Assembly (NCBI GenBank): GCA_946628065.1
Contig: CAMOWC010000006.1
Location: forward strand, 18,561 to 82,560
Direction of reading: 5' to 3'
DNA length: 64,000 nt
From: an uncultured Clostridiaceae bacterium
GTDB lineage: Bacteria > Bacillota > Clostridia > TANB77 > CAG-508
Part shown: positions 32,340-42,451 of the stretch, piece after piece
How the letters are laid out: every line of letters starts with the position of its first letter
Position numbering within the stretch: the stretch's first letter is position 1
Notes under the pieces: model-generated
What the model saw: the letters and a program-made list of their open reading frames with translations, nothing else
What the model was told of the DNA's origin: nothing
Databases searched by the model: none
Translations under genes and position numbers: made by a program

Positions 32340-34760
32340 CTAATAACCATTTTTCATCCTATTCATTTGTTCTAATGTGTTATTCATACCTGGAGAGAAA
32401 TAATTTTTAGAGTCCGGTTCCTCTCTTTTCATTCTATTTTCTCTGTTTTTTTGTGATGGCTTATTTAATAGTGGATATACCATTTCAGCTAATTCTTTTA
32501 ATGATTGCATGAATGCTTTCGAATACTGTTTTAAAGAAATCTCGCAACTTACCATTGCTTCCAAGTATGCTATATATGTGCTCTCATCAAGTGGTACACT
32601 ACAGTATTTTATCATTTCTTTATTAAATAACTCGGTCATAAATGACATCGAAGGTGCATTATAAAAAGCCATACCTCCAATTAATACTTTGTCATTTAAT
32701 CCTCTTATTTTTGTGTATTTGTTAATTACAATTCTTAGCTTCTCTGGTTTTAATACACCGCTATTTTTTAAGTCTCTCATAAAAGCTGTAAGAGGTTGTA
32801 TAGTTAATACATCCATACTTTGTACTAAATAAATTTCCTGAGCGCTTTGGAAATATTCAGCAGGTGTACTAAAGTCACAATCTATTAAAACTAACTCGTA
32901 GTTGTTTTCAAGAGTTTCTATTATAGATTTCATATTCTCTCTTTCAGGGTTCTCTCCAGGAAGAGATGTGTACACGCTTAAATATTTGTCTACTTGTATT
33001 CCGTCTGCAGAACCATTTTTTAATTTTGGAACTGAATTATATGCTGCTTTTCTTAATTCTTCCTCATTTTTAGTATAAATGTAAAATGAGTTTTTATTTT
33101 CAGTAGTATCCAACACAGCTGTTTTCACACCCATAGATGAGAATAAAGCCGCTAGGTTATTTACAATAAATGATGTTCCATTTTTTGTACTTCCAACAAA
33201 AGCAACTATTTTTTTGTCTCCAACAATTAAATTATCTTGTGAGCTTGCATACTGCATTCTATTATTTTCGGTTCTCTCTATATGATTTTCTTGTTGAATT
33301 CCATAATTATTATATACATTATTGGTATTAGATGCATAATTATTGTATGGTGAATATTGGTTTTGAGTAGCTGGTGTTGGGCTTATCTTTTCTGGAATTT
33401 CGGTTTCTTCAATTCCAGGTAAAACTGCATTAATTGCGCTTTCAATATTATTGTTTTTTTCTTTTCTGTTCTCTACTTGTTCTTCTAATTCTTCTCCAAA
33501 TCCTGGTAAAATTGCAGCGCTTGAATCTTCTGCTATTTCTTCCTCTTTCAAATCGAATAAATTTACATCATCTTCAACCTTTTTAGGTCTACCTCTTCCT
33601 CGTCTTGCTTGTTCTTGTAGTTCAATTCCGTTATTTTCGTTTTCTGTAATTTTTCTAGGTCTGCCTCTTCCTTTTTTCTCTGCAATTTGCTCAGTACTAT
33701 CTGAAGCTTGCTCTATATCTTCAAATAATATATTTGGAGCTTCTTCCGTATTCTCTTTTACTTGGTTTGTCTCTTCGCCTAAATCCATTAAATTTACAAA
33801 TTCTTCTTGATTTGAATTGTCTGCCTCTGGAGTTTGTTGTTGCACATCTTGTAACAATTTTTCAACTTCATGAGTTTTCTCTGATTTTACCTGAGAAGGG
33901 ATTATTATTGGCTGTCCTGTGAGTGGATTATTTGCCCTTCTTTCTATAGAATTAATTGTCAAATCATCATTCCCTGTTGAAATTGTTTTCTTTTTATTTT
34001 TTTCTTGATGCTTTGTATTTGTTTTAGTTATATCCGTTGTATTTTTTCTCTTATACTGTTGCTCTCCAAACATAACAACTTGTTGATATTTTGGAGACCT
34101 TTCTTCAAGAACAGCTTTAACGTTTATTGGTAAGAATTTTATTATTATTCTAAGTTGAGCATCTGTATACTGCGATGCTATATTATTAAAGCTTTCAACA
34201 TATTTATCTTCATTTTTTCCTAATGTTTTGTAATGTTTTAATATACTTTGTATTTCATTTTCATTAACGTCTGTATCATTTTCTGCTTTATAACTTACGT
34301 CTTCAGAATCAATGTTGTAATATTGTTTTGCTTCTTTTTTAGTTCTTGGGGTGTTTATTAATCTGCAAACTTCTTCAATGCTTCTGTCTTTTCCAATAAT
34401 AGCACTATAAACTCCTATTCCAAATAGTTTTACAAGTAGACTATCTGATTTTGTACGTCTATCACTGCATATTAAAATAATTTGTGTGTCCTTTCCTCCG
34501 TTGTCTGTTGACTCATCACTAATACTGTCTAATTTTTCAAATAGGAATTTGTCTATTGTATCATAGTTGTTATTAGCAAAAGGTTCAAGATCTTCGCCTA
34601 TTACGATTCTATCGTAAGTCTTGTCCCTTTGCATTTCTTTGATAATTGCATTAAAATAATATACATTCTTATATGCAATTATTTCTTTATAATCCTTTTG
34701 ATATTTTTTTACAATTTCTTCAGAAACATTTTCATTATTAACAGCAAATAAAACTTTCAT
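32340..34760 (-). CDS. ParA/CpaE-like ATPase-fold protein with two AT-hook-like motifs
   Basis: KKGRGRPRK and RRGRGRPKK; KIVAFVGSTKNGTSFIVNNLAALFSSMGVKTAVLDTTE; LVLIDCDFSTPAEYF. Confidence 0.7.
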   Translation of the reverse strand: MKVLFAVNNENVSEEIVKKYQKDYKEIIAYKNVYYFNAIIKEMQRDKTYDRIVIGEDLEPFANNNYDTIDKFLFEKLDSISDESTDNGGKDTQIILICSDRRTKSDSLLVKLFGIGVYSAIIGKDRSIEEVCRLINTPRTKKEAKQYYNIDSEDVSYKAENDTDVNENEIQSILKHYKTLGKNEDKYVESFNNIASQYTDAQLRIIIKFLPINVKAVLEERSPKYQQVVMFGEQQYKRKNTTDITKTNTKHQEKNKKKTISTGNDDLTINSIERRANNPLTGQPIIIPSQVKSEKTHEVEKLLQDVQQQTPEADNSNQEEFVNLMDLGEETNQVKENTEEAPNILFEDIEQASDSTEQIAEKKGRGRPRKITENENNGIELQEQARRGRGRPKKVEDDVNLFDLKEEEIAEDSSAAILPGFGEELEEQVENRKEKNNNIESAINAVLPGIEETEIPEKISPTPATQNQYSPYNNYASNTNNVYNNYGIQQENHIERTENNRMQYASSQDNLIVGDKKIVAFVGSTKNGTSFIVNNLAALFSSMGVKTAVLDTTENKNSFYIYTKNEEELRKAAYNSVPKLKNGSADGIQVDKYLSVYTSLPGENPERENMKSIIETLENNYELVLIDCDFSTPAEYFQSAQEIYLVQSMDVLTIQPLTAFMRDLKNSGVLKPEKLRIVINKYTKIRGLNDKVLIGGMAFYNAPSMSFMTELFNKEMIKYCSVPLDESTYIAYLEAMVSCEISLKQYSKAFMQSLKELAEMVYPLLNKPSQKNRENRMKREEPDSKNYFSPGMNNTLEQMNRMKNGY

Positions 34761-34764
34761 TTGT

Positions 34765-35184
34765 TTAACCCCTCCAACCTTTTATTACAATTGCAAAAAC
34801 AAGTGGTAGGACTTGACATATTATAAAAATAGTTACAAACCCTACTAGTGAGTAAAAGCCTTTATCTCTCGTGTCTAATTTACGAATACCTATTACATAT
34901 TGGTATATAGCAGAAATTGCTACTCCCAAAAAGCAAAATGGAATACTATATACTTGTATCTTTTTTAAAATATACGCTGTTAGTCCGTAAGATTCACTGC
35001 CATATCTTTCAGTATAATCATTAAGCTCATTTTGAGCCTTTTCTTTCATCTTAGCTACTTCTCCTACGATGTTTCTTTCTTCGCTATTCGAATTAATTGG
35101 TTCTGCATCGTTTGTAGCATATACAGTACTGACTCCAAGTGTAACTAATACTACAATTAAAAATCCTAATAGTATTTTTTTCAT
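34765..35184 (-). CDS. Small membrane protein, signal peptide plus two TM
   Basis: 139 aa ORF directly upstream of the ParA-like gene. Confidence 0.6.
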   Translation of the reverse strand: MKKILLGFLIVVLVTLGVSTVYATNDAEPINSNSEERNIVGEVAKMKEKAQNELNDYTERYGSESYGLTAYILKKIQVYSIPFCFLGVAISAIYQYVIGIRKLDTRDKGFYSLVGFVTIFIICQVLPLVFAIVIKGWRG

Positions 35185-35303
35185 ACAGCTTGTCCCCCTT
35201 TTTAATCTATACTATATAATCATACAATAATATTAATAAAATAGCAAGCAATATTTGGTAATTTTTTTGTATTTTCTATCATATTATTATAGTAGATTTC
35301 TAT

Positions 35304-35339
35304 AAAAAATGAGGCATTATAAATTTGCCTCATTTTTTT
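35304..35339 (-). terminator. Rho-independent terminator
   Basis: aaaaaatgaggcattataaatttgcctcatttttt. Confidence 0.65.
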
Positions 35340-35343
35340 AATT

Positions 35344-36585
35344 TTACAAATTATTATATAAATAACTCATCCAATTATATACTGCATTTGCCCAGTTTTT
35401 ATCTGTAGCATATTTAGTGTTTACACCACTTAATGTTGCTCCATTATAGTATGCACCACTAGCTACTTGTCCATCGTAAATACTTGTTCCAGAAGGGTTT
35501 AAGTAATATTTTGCAAATACTCTAGCAATTAAGTCAATACTTTCTGCATAACTGTTATAGCTATATGCACTTCCATAAGGGCTAGAATCATAAGCACCAT
35601 AGCCAAATAAATTTCGCTTATTTCTACATATGTAAGAAGTTCCCCATCCGCTTTCATGTATTCCAACTGCTGCAATAAATATTCCGTTAACATTATATTG
35701 TTTTTCTATATAGTAGAAATACTCGCAGTTCTCCTCAAATACTTTATTTGTATCTCTTGAGTTGTTGGATAACACTTGCTTGAACTGCTCTAATGTTAAT
35801 CCACTTGGTTTAGTTAAATCCATGTCAAAGCTTAGTCGTCCTATTAGTTGCTCTTTAGTTAGTGTTCCTTCATCTCCTTGATCTTGAGAAACTAGTGAAT
35901 GAGGTTTTAGATACGTTAAGCAGTTTGCAGGGCAATACCCTGTATAAATTCCATATAAAACTTTATACCATTCTTTTTGTATCTCGAGTACTTCAACCTC
36001 TGAATCTCTATATATTACTAAAACCACTTCAGCGTTCTGGTCTGGTTCAATTAGCAAGCTTAGTGTATCTGGAGTAACATAAAGTTTATCTCCATTTTTT
36101 ACAGTATAGTTGCTTCTATATATACCTGTTCCTACATCAACTACTTTGTTTATAGGCGCCTTAATTATTTGGCTAGATGTCTCTTCTTCTCCTGTTAGCT
36201 CTCCATTTAAATAAGTTTTCTTTGATGTAACTTTTTGGCTTCCATCTCTTCCCTCTTGTACAACTTGTACCATTCCTTTAGGCAATTCAGGATTGTCTTG
36301 GTATGTAGTTAAATACTCTAAATCTCTCGTTTCCACAGTATATTCTTCATGATATTTGTCAGAAGTATTATTCTTTATTATATCTAAAATATCTATATTG
36401 CTAATTAAATTATTTTTCTCTTCGCCTGTTTCTTCTTCAGGTATTGAGTATGCATAAGTAGATTTTTGTATTATTCTTGAAATTGCAACAGAAAAGCAAA
36501 TTATACAAACAAGTGCCACTACTGCAATAATTGTAATTGCTCGTGTAGTTTGCACTTTTGTTTTACATTTTTCTCTAAAAGACAT
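35344..36585 (-). CDS. SH3-like plus glucosaminidase-domain cell wall hydrolase
   Basis: FIAAVGIHESGWGTSYICRNKRNLFGYGAYDSSPYGSAYSYNSYAESIDLIARVFAKYYL. Confidence 0.9.
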   Translation of the reverse strand: MSFREKCKTKVQTTRAITIIAVVALVCIICFSVAISRIIQKSTYAYSIPEEETGEEKNNLISNIDILDIIKNNTSDKYHEEYTVETRDLEYLTTYQDNPELPKGMVQVVQEGRDGSQKVTSKKTYLNGELTGEEETSSQIIKAPINKVVDVGTGIYRSNYTVKNGDKLYVTPDTLSLLIEPDQNAEVVLVIYRDSEVEVLEIQKEWYKVLYGIYTGYCPANCLTYLKPHSLVSQDQGDEGTLTKEQLIGRLSFDMDLTKPSGLTLEQFKQVLSNNSRDTNKVFEENCEYFYYIEKQYNVNGIFIAAVGIHESGWGTSYICRNKRNLFGYGAYDSSPYGSAYSYNSYAESIDLIARVFAKYYLNPSGTSIYDGQVASGAYYNGATLSGVNTKYATDKNWANAVYNWMSYLYNNL

Positions 36586-36694
36586 TAAAAATCACCTAAA
36601 GTTATTGTAATAATAAATTAGGCAGTTGTCAATGGAAAAAGTTTTATTTTTTACTTGATAAAATGCCCATTTTGTAATATGATAAATTAAAAAA

Positions 36695-37530
36695 ATGGAG
36701 GATAAAATGCGTTCTCGTTTTCATAAAAGAGTTAATAATTCTAAATCAGATAATAATTTGTTTTTTATAGTTAAAATTGCCTTTGCTATTTTGCTTTATT
36801 TTATACTGTTTTTTGGAATACGAAATATTACTTCTAAACTTATTGCTTTTGGCAAGTTTGAAGATGATATTGATTCATTTAATCAGAAAAATTCCGAAAA
36901 AATATTTGATATAAAAGAAATTACATTATATAGCAGTGCGACCGCAAAGGAAAGTGAACAATCAAGGAATTTAGGGCTTAACATATCTCGGTTATACTGA
37001 TATTTCTTTTTACATTTCAAATCTTAAAGGTAAAACAATTAAATCTCTTTCTGTTGATAATATTAGTTTTGCCCCTACTCCACAGATTCGGTTCACCAAG
37101 TTTAAACTATAAAAGTCCTTTAGATTTTGGAAAGGTTTCGAATTTTGGCTTAAGCCAACCTGATGAAATTTCCTTTAACGTTGTAAGTGAAGAAATAACA
37201 AACTATGACAATCCAGTAATTTATAATAATTTAAGTAGTCCTATTACTTTAACATACACAAATAAAAATATTAAGTCGAACTATCAAGTTTCAAAAAGTG
37301 GAGCTGTCCTTGTTTATGATGGTTCACTACTAAAATCAGCCAATGTAGACTTAACGAAGTTAAATTGTGGAATCTCATTCAGGCTCACAATCGTCACTAC
37401 TGATGATGAAAAATATCAAACAAGTGTATTTTTTAATATACCTTATAAATCAGAAAATTCGTCTTTACTTGACGGTTACTTACTCAGTACAATTTCTATG
37501 GAAAACAAATGTATATTTTATCAATTATAA
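36695..37530 (+). CDS. Membrane-anchored hypothetical protein; needs two +1 shifts at CGG (plus-strand control)
   Basis: ORFs 36695-37000 and 37054-37530 join through GLNIS-GYTDISFYISNLKGKTIKSLSVDNISFAPTPQI-GSPSLNYKSPLDFGKV by skipping C36989 and C37089. Confidence 0.8.
36989..36991 (+). other. putative +1 recoding site TCT CGG T -> TCT (c) GGT
   Basis: 98 codons from ATG 36695; unshifted SRLY*. Confidence 0.83.
37089..37091 (+). other. putative +1 recoding site ATT CGG T -> ATT (c) GGT
   Basis: In-frame 33 codons after first shift; joins to frame of ORF 37054-37530. Confidence 0.83.
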
Positions 37531-37542
37531 AGGAGGATATTC

Positions 37543-39273
37543 ATGAAAGAGCAGAAAAGTATTTTAGAGCAGATGAAAGAAAAATATTGGAAAATTCCTA
37601 CTGTTACTGATTTAAGAGATATGGTTTTAAACTCAGCTAATACGTATGGTGAAAAAGGTGCTTTTGAACTACATGACATGGACGGGAATCTATATCAAAT
37701 AAGCTATAATAAGCTCAAAGAAGATGTTATTTCTTTTGGCACTGGCCTTATAGAATTAGGCCTTACAGGAAAAGCAATTGGATTAATTGGTAAAAACAGC
37801 TACTCTTGGGTCGTATCATATATTGCAGCATCTGTAGTTGGTATTGTAGTTCCAATTGATAAAGAATTGCATATTGGCGATATAACAAATTTTTTAAATA
37901 TATCTGAAGGTGCTGCAATCATCGGGGATAGTAAATTCATTAAATTAGTTTATGATAACAAATCGATGCTTACAAATAAAAATATTTTGTTAATTGATAT
38001 AGATAATAGATTCCCTAATGCTTCGTCATTTAACATTATCAAAGAAAATGGTCTTAAAAAAGTGGATTCTGGAGATAATTCATTTATAACATTGCCATTA
38101 AACCCAAACGACTTACATATTTTGCTATTTACTTCTGGTACTACTGGTAAAGCTAAAGGAGTATGTTTATCACATAAAAATATAGTTTCTAATGTTATGG
38201 CCATTGCAAGTATAGTTAAAGTTGATACATCAACAAAAGTTTTGTCAATTTTGCCTATACATCATACATATGAATGCACAATTGGTAATATGCTTCTTCT
38301 TTTTGGCGGTGGCATGATTTCATATTGTGATGGGCTTAAATATATCACTAAAAATATCAATGAATATAAACCAAATTTTATTTTGTGTGTGCCTCTTTTG
38401 TTAGAAAATGTTCATAAAAAGATTTTTAAATCTTTAGGAGAATCGGTTCCTAAGATATTTCAGAAACCAGGTGTAAAAATAATTGATAGTTTGCCATTTT
38501 TCTTAAAGCCTATCGTTAAGAAAAAAGTAAAAAAATCCTTAGGAGGCAATTTACATACATTCATAGTTGGTGCTGCTGCAGTTAATCCTGAAGTAGTTGA
38601 AGATTTTTTCAAGCTTGGTTTTCGTGTATTGCAAGGCTATGGTCTCACTGAGTGTTCTCCTTTAGTTGCTGGGAATAATGATTTCTTCCATAATTATGCT
38701 GCTGCAGGACTTCCTATTCCTTTTATGGAATATAAAATTGATGAACCTAATGAAGAAGGAATTGGCCAAATAATAACTAAAGGTGATAGTGTAATGCTTG
38801 GTTATTACAAAGATGAGGAAGAAACTAATAAAGTTCTAAAGGATGGTTGGTTTTATACAGGAGATTTAGGAAGAATAGATAGTGATGGCTTTTTGTATAT
38901 AACAGGTAGATGTAAAAGCGTAATTGTTACAAAAAATGGTAAAAACATATACCCTGAAGAATTAGAATACTATTTAAATGAAAATCCATTAGTGGAAGAG
39001 GCAATTGTGGTTGGAGTTTACGATGAGAAAGAAAAAGATACAATCATTACAGCTTCTATCTTCCCTAATATTGAAGCAGTAAAAGAACATTTGTCAAAAC
39101 AAGATCCTTCCAAGGAAGATATTCAAAAACTTATGAACTTTGTTGTTCAAGATATAAACAAAAAATTTCCAAATTATAAGCATATAAAATCTGTAAATAT
39201 TCGTGATACTGAATTTGAAAAAACTACTACAAAAAAAATAAAGAGATTTGGAGATAACTTAAAAATGAACTAA
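37543..39273 (+). CDS. AMP-dependent synthetase / long-chain acyl-CoA ligase
   Basis: ILLFTSGTTGKAKGVCLSHKNIVSNV; GYGLTECSPLVAG; GWFYTGDLGRIDSDGFLYITGRCKSVIVTKNGKNIYPEELE. Confidence 0.95.
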   Translation: MKEQKSILEQMKEKYWKIPTVTDLRDMVLNSANTYGEKGAFELHDMDGNLYQISYNKLKEDVISFGTGLIELGLTGKAIGLIGKNSYSWVVSYIAASVVGIVVPIDKELHIGDITNFLNISEGAAIIGDSKFIKLVYDNKSMLTNKNILLIDIDNRFPNASSFNIIKENGLKKVDSGDNSFITLPLNPNDLHILLFTSGTTGKAKGVCLSHKNIVSNVMAIASIVKVDTSTKVLSILPIHHTYECTIGNMLLLFGGGMISYCDGLKYITKNINEYKPNFILCVPLLLENVHKKIFKSLGESVPKIFQKPGVKIIDSLPFFLKPIVKKKVKKSLGGNLHTFIVGAAAVNPEVVEDFFKLGFRVLQGYGLTECSPLVAGNNDFFHNYAAAGLPIPFMEYKIDEPNEEGIGQIITKGDSVMLGYYKDEEETNKVLKDGWFYTGDLGRIDSDGFLYITGRCKSVIVTKNGKNIYPEELEYYLNENPLVEEAIVVGVYDEKEKDTIITASIFPNIEAVKEHLSKQDPSKEDIQKLMNFVVQDINKKFPNYKHIKSVNIRDTEFEKTTTKKIKRFGDNLKMN

Positions 39274-39400
39274 AGGGGACGTTTCCCAAAGGGGGCTTTT
39301 CCCTCCCCTGGGGACAGGTGTTAAGCTACTGGCAAAAGCCATTGCTTAACACCTGTCCCCAGGGGAGGGAAAAGCCCCCTTTGGGAAACGTCCCCTTTAG
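39270..39400. repeat. Large perfect inverted repeat (57-bp arms) between convergent genes
   Basis: ctaaaggggacgtttcccaaagggggcttttccctcccctggggacaggtgttaagc and its exact reverse complement, 17-nt loop. Confidence 0.92.
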
Positions 39401-40203
39401 TTCATTACAAAACTCATTGCTATTATAAAAGCTCCTACTATCACTCTATAAATCGCAAATATTTTGAAACTACCCTTTTTTATATATTCCATTAAAAATT
39501 TTATGACAAATATTCCTACTAAAAAGCTTGCTAATATTCCGATATAAAATGAAACTTCTCCAAAAGCAAAGTCTTTTGCCTTGTAAAGAGTAGCACCAAA
39601 AACAATTGGTGTTGAAAGAAGAAATGTGTATTTTGCACAAGATTGTCTATCTACCCCTAGTAATCTTCCAGTAGTAATCGTAATTCCAGATCTTGATACA
39701 CCAGGTATAAATGCAAGTGCTTGAGAAAGTCCTATTAGAAATGTTTGTTTTAATGTCATATCTTCAAATTTAGTTTTTGCTTCTGAAACTTTATCTACGA
39801 CATACAGTAATATTCCCATAACCAAAAGAGCAATTCCTATAATTAGCGGTTTTCCAAGTATATCTTCTAAAAAATGATCAAGAAGGAACCCTATTGCTCC
39901 TCCTGGAATTGTCGCAATTACGAGGTACCAAAACATTTTTCCTTCAAATGATTTCTTTCCGCGTATCTGCCCTATTCCACCCTTTATTAGTTTTATCCAA
40001 TCTTTATAGAAAAATATTACTATAGCAAGTAGTGTTCCAAAATGTAATGCAACGTCAAATCCCTTAAATGCAATATTAAACTCTTCTGATTTGCTCCAAT
40101 TTAAAAGCCATGGTATTATATTTAAATGTGCTGAACTTGAAATTGGTAAAAGTTCTGTTAATCCTTGTACAACCCCTAAGATTATTGCTTGAAAAATTGT
40201 CAT
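39397..40203 (-). CDS. uppP: Undecaprenyl-diphosphatase UppP/BacA
   Basis: AIILGVVQGLTELLPISSSAHLNI; FIPGVSRSGITITTGRLLG. Confidence 0.96.
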   Translation of the reverse strand: MTIFQAIILGVVQGLTELLPISSSAHLNIIPWLLNWSKSEEFNIAFKGFDVALHFGTLLAIVIFFYKDWIKLIKGGIGQIRGKKSFEGKMFWYLVIATIPGGAIGFLLDHFLEDILGKPLIIGIALLVMGILLYVVDKVSEAKTKFEDMTLKQTFLIGLSQALAFIPGVSRSGITITTGRLLGVDRQSCAKYTFLLSTPIVFGATLYKAKDFAFGEVSFYIGILASFLVGIFVIKFLMEYIKKGSFKIFAIYRVIVGAFIIAMSFVMN

Positions 40204-40215
40204 TTGTCTATCCTC

Positions 40216-41434
40216 CTAATTTATTGTATCATCTAATGTCTTTTCATTTTCTTTTTGAGCTTTCTTTAGTTTAGTTTGTTTTCCTAATTCTTTTAAATTT
40301 AAGTTTTCAACTACGTGATATGTTTTTTCTAAATATTCTATATTTGTTTTTACTTTTTTACTTATTTTTCTTTTTGTTTGTGCTTTTATTTCGTCTTCTT
40401 TAGGTATCATAATATACGGTTTTATAGGAATTAAAATAGGTTCTTCATCTGCCTTCTTTTTATATGAGATGTCAAGTTCAATTGCTTTGTTTACGAATGT
40501 AATAGCATTTTCTCTTTCACCTTTTAACATATATATTTTAGAAAGCTCAAAATATGCTCTTGGTTCTAATTCATTTGAATATAGACATTCAGTAAAATAT
40601 TCTTCCGCAGTTTCAATATCTCTGTATATCAAAGATATTTGCCCCAAATAATATTTTGCATAATATAGTTCATGATTTATTTCAGCTGCCTTTTCATAGC
40701 ATATTTTAGCATTTTGAAAATCATTTAGTCGTGTATATGCTATTCCTAAGTTATAATACAAGTCATAGTCATCTGGTTTATAGCGTAAAGCTTCTGTATA
40801 AACATTTATCGCTTCCTTGAACTTCTCTTGTTCGCATAAAATATCTCCAAAAAGTATTGATGCTTCTGTATAATCAGGCTTTTTTTGAAGTAAGTTTCTT
40901 AACATTGTTTCTGATTTATCTTTCTGTCCAAGCTCGAATAGCAAATATGCAACTTTGTAATATGAATCATAATCGTTTTTCTTACAATCTATAGCTTTAA
41001 CATACTCATCTATAGCCTTTCGCATTCCTCCCTCTTTTTCGTATATTTCTGCCAACATTTTATGACCTATATAGCTATCAGGATATTTGCTTACTAAGTT
41101 TATTAGCTCATCTTTTGCTCCTTTAGTATCCTTTATTGCTAAGAAAAATTTGCTTTTCCATTTACTCAGAATTTCTGAAAAATTATGTCCATTTTTCTCC
41201 ATTATTAATAATACAATAGGCAATACAATTGCTGATATATACATAATTATTCTAACAATAATATTTGCATACATTACAGCAAGTATTTCTATGAAATTTA
41301 TTGATATTCCGTATTGCCTCAACTATAAGTACGCTAATATAGTTAGTATCGTTTTTACGTATCAGCTTTGCAAACATAAATATAAATAAAAAGAAGGCAA
41401 CAAAATTAAAAAAGATTTTCTCTAAAATAATCAT
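40216..41434 (-). CDS. Membrane-anchored TPR-repeat protein; needs one +1 shift at CGG
   Basis: ORF 41434-41252 joins ORF 41322-40216 by skipping C41311: NDTNYISVLIVEAI-GISINFIEILAVMYANIIV; TPR repeats downstream. Confidence 0.85.
41309..41311 (-). other. putative +1 recoding site ATA CGG A -> ATA (c) GGA
   Basis: 41 codons after ATG 41434; in-frame. Confidence 0.85.
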
Positions 41435-41454
41435 GTTTTACCTCCTTTCATTTT

Positions 41455-41991
41455 TTACTCAGTTTTGCCAAATATTTTGTTATAATTTTCTATACATTGC
41501 TTAATTATTTTTTCAGCTTCGTCTCTTCCGCATATTTCTTCAACCATAGTTTGTTTTCCTTCTAATTGCTTATATACTTCAAAAAAATGCATTATTTCCG
41601 CAGATATATGGCTTGGTATTTCTGTGATATCATTATAGCAATTTAAAAAAGGATCTTTCTTTGCTACTGCTATTATTTTTTCATCATGTTCATTACTATC
41701 TAACATTTTAAGCACACCAATTGGGTAGCATTCTACAAGAGTTAAAGAAATAATTTTTTCTTGACACAAAACTAATACATCTAGTGGGTCATTGTCGTCT
41801 GCATACGTGCGTGGTATAAAGCCATAGTTTGCAGGATAATGTGTTGCTGTATAAAGTACCCTATCTAATTTAAGCATTCCGGTTTCTTTATCTAGTTCGT
41901 ATTTGTTTTTTCCTCCTTTTGAAATTTCAATTACTGAAACGAAATCATCTGGTTTTATTCTTTCTTCTTTTATGTCATGCCAAATATTCAT
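41455..41991 (-). CDS. ppa: Inorganic pyrophosphatase
   Basis: ISKGGKNKYELDKETGMLKLDRVLYTATHYPANYGFIPRTYADDNDPLDVLVL. Confidence 0.94.
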   Translation of the reverse strand: MNIWHDIKEERIKPDDFVSVIEISKGGKNKYELDKETGMLKLDRVLYTATHYPANYGFIPRTYADDNDPLDVLVLCQEKIISLTLVECYPIGVLKMLDSNEHDEKIIAVAKKDPFLNCYNDITEIPSHISAEIMHFFEVYKQLEGKQTMVEEICGRDEAEKIIKQCIENYNKIFGKTE

Positions 41992-42197
41992 TTTTTATGC
42001 CTCCCTTTTTTGTTTCAACACATTATATCTCTTTTTTATTCTTTTGTAAACTGTTTTAGACAAATTCAGGCAAGTGTGTTCTTTTTTATATTTTTTTGCA
42101 TAAAAGCAACTGACCTTTATAATCAGTTGTAACATGGCTTGGCGAATCCTTTTATTACACAAATAAATAGAACCAGCCAAAGCTGGTTCTATTTATT

Positions 42198-42273
42198 TGG
42201 CTGGGGTGGGAGGATTCGAACCGCCGAAATGCATGAGTCAAAGTCATGTGCCTTACCACTTGGCTACACCCCA
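42198..42273 (-). tRNA. tRNA-Gln(TTG)
   Basis: TGGGGTGTAGCCAAGTGGTAAGGCACATGACTTTGACTCATGCATTTCGGCGGTTCGAATCCTCCCACCCCAGCCA; anticodon TTG; encoded CCA. Confidence 0.93.
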
Positions 42274-42290
42274 ATATTAAATTAAAACTA

Positions 42291-42368
42291 TGGGGTGGAA
42301 GATGGGACTCGAACCCACGGCCTCTGGTGCCACAAACCAGCGCTCTAACCAACTGAGCTACATCCACC
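42291..42368 (-). tRNA. tRNA-His(GTG)
   Basis: GGTGGATGTAGCTCAGTTGGTTAGAGCGCTGGTTTGTGGCACCAGAGGCCGTGGGTTCGAGTCCCATCTTCCACCCCA; anticodon GTG; G-1. Confidence 0.93.
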
Positions 42369-42451
42369 ATATTGCTACTTTGGAAAATCCAAAGTAGCAA
42401 TAATTATTTTAAACAATTTTTAGCTGTTTGTCAACCTTTTTTTGGGATTTT

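Noticed and set aside
42155-42400. ORF 42155-42400 (-)
   Set aside because: Overlaps the tRNA-Gln and tRNA-His genes; translation of tRNA sequence.
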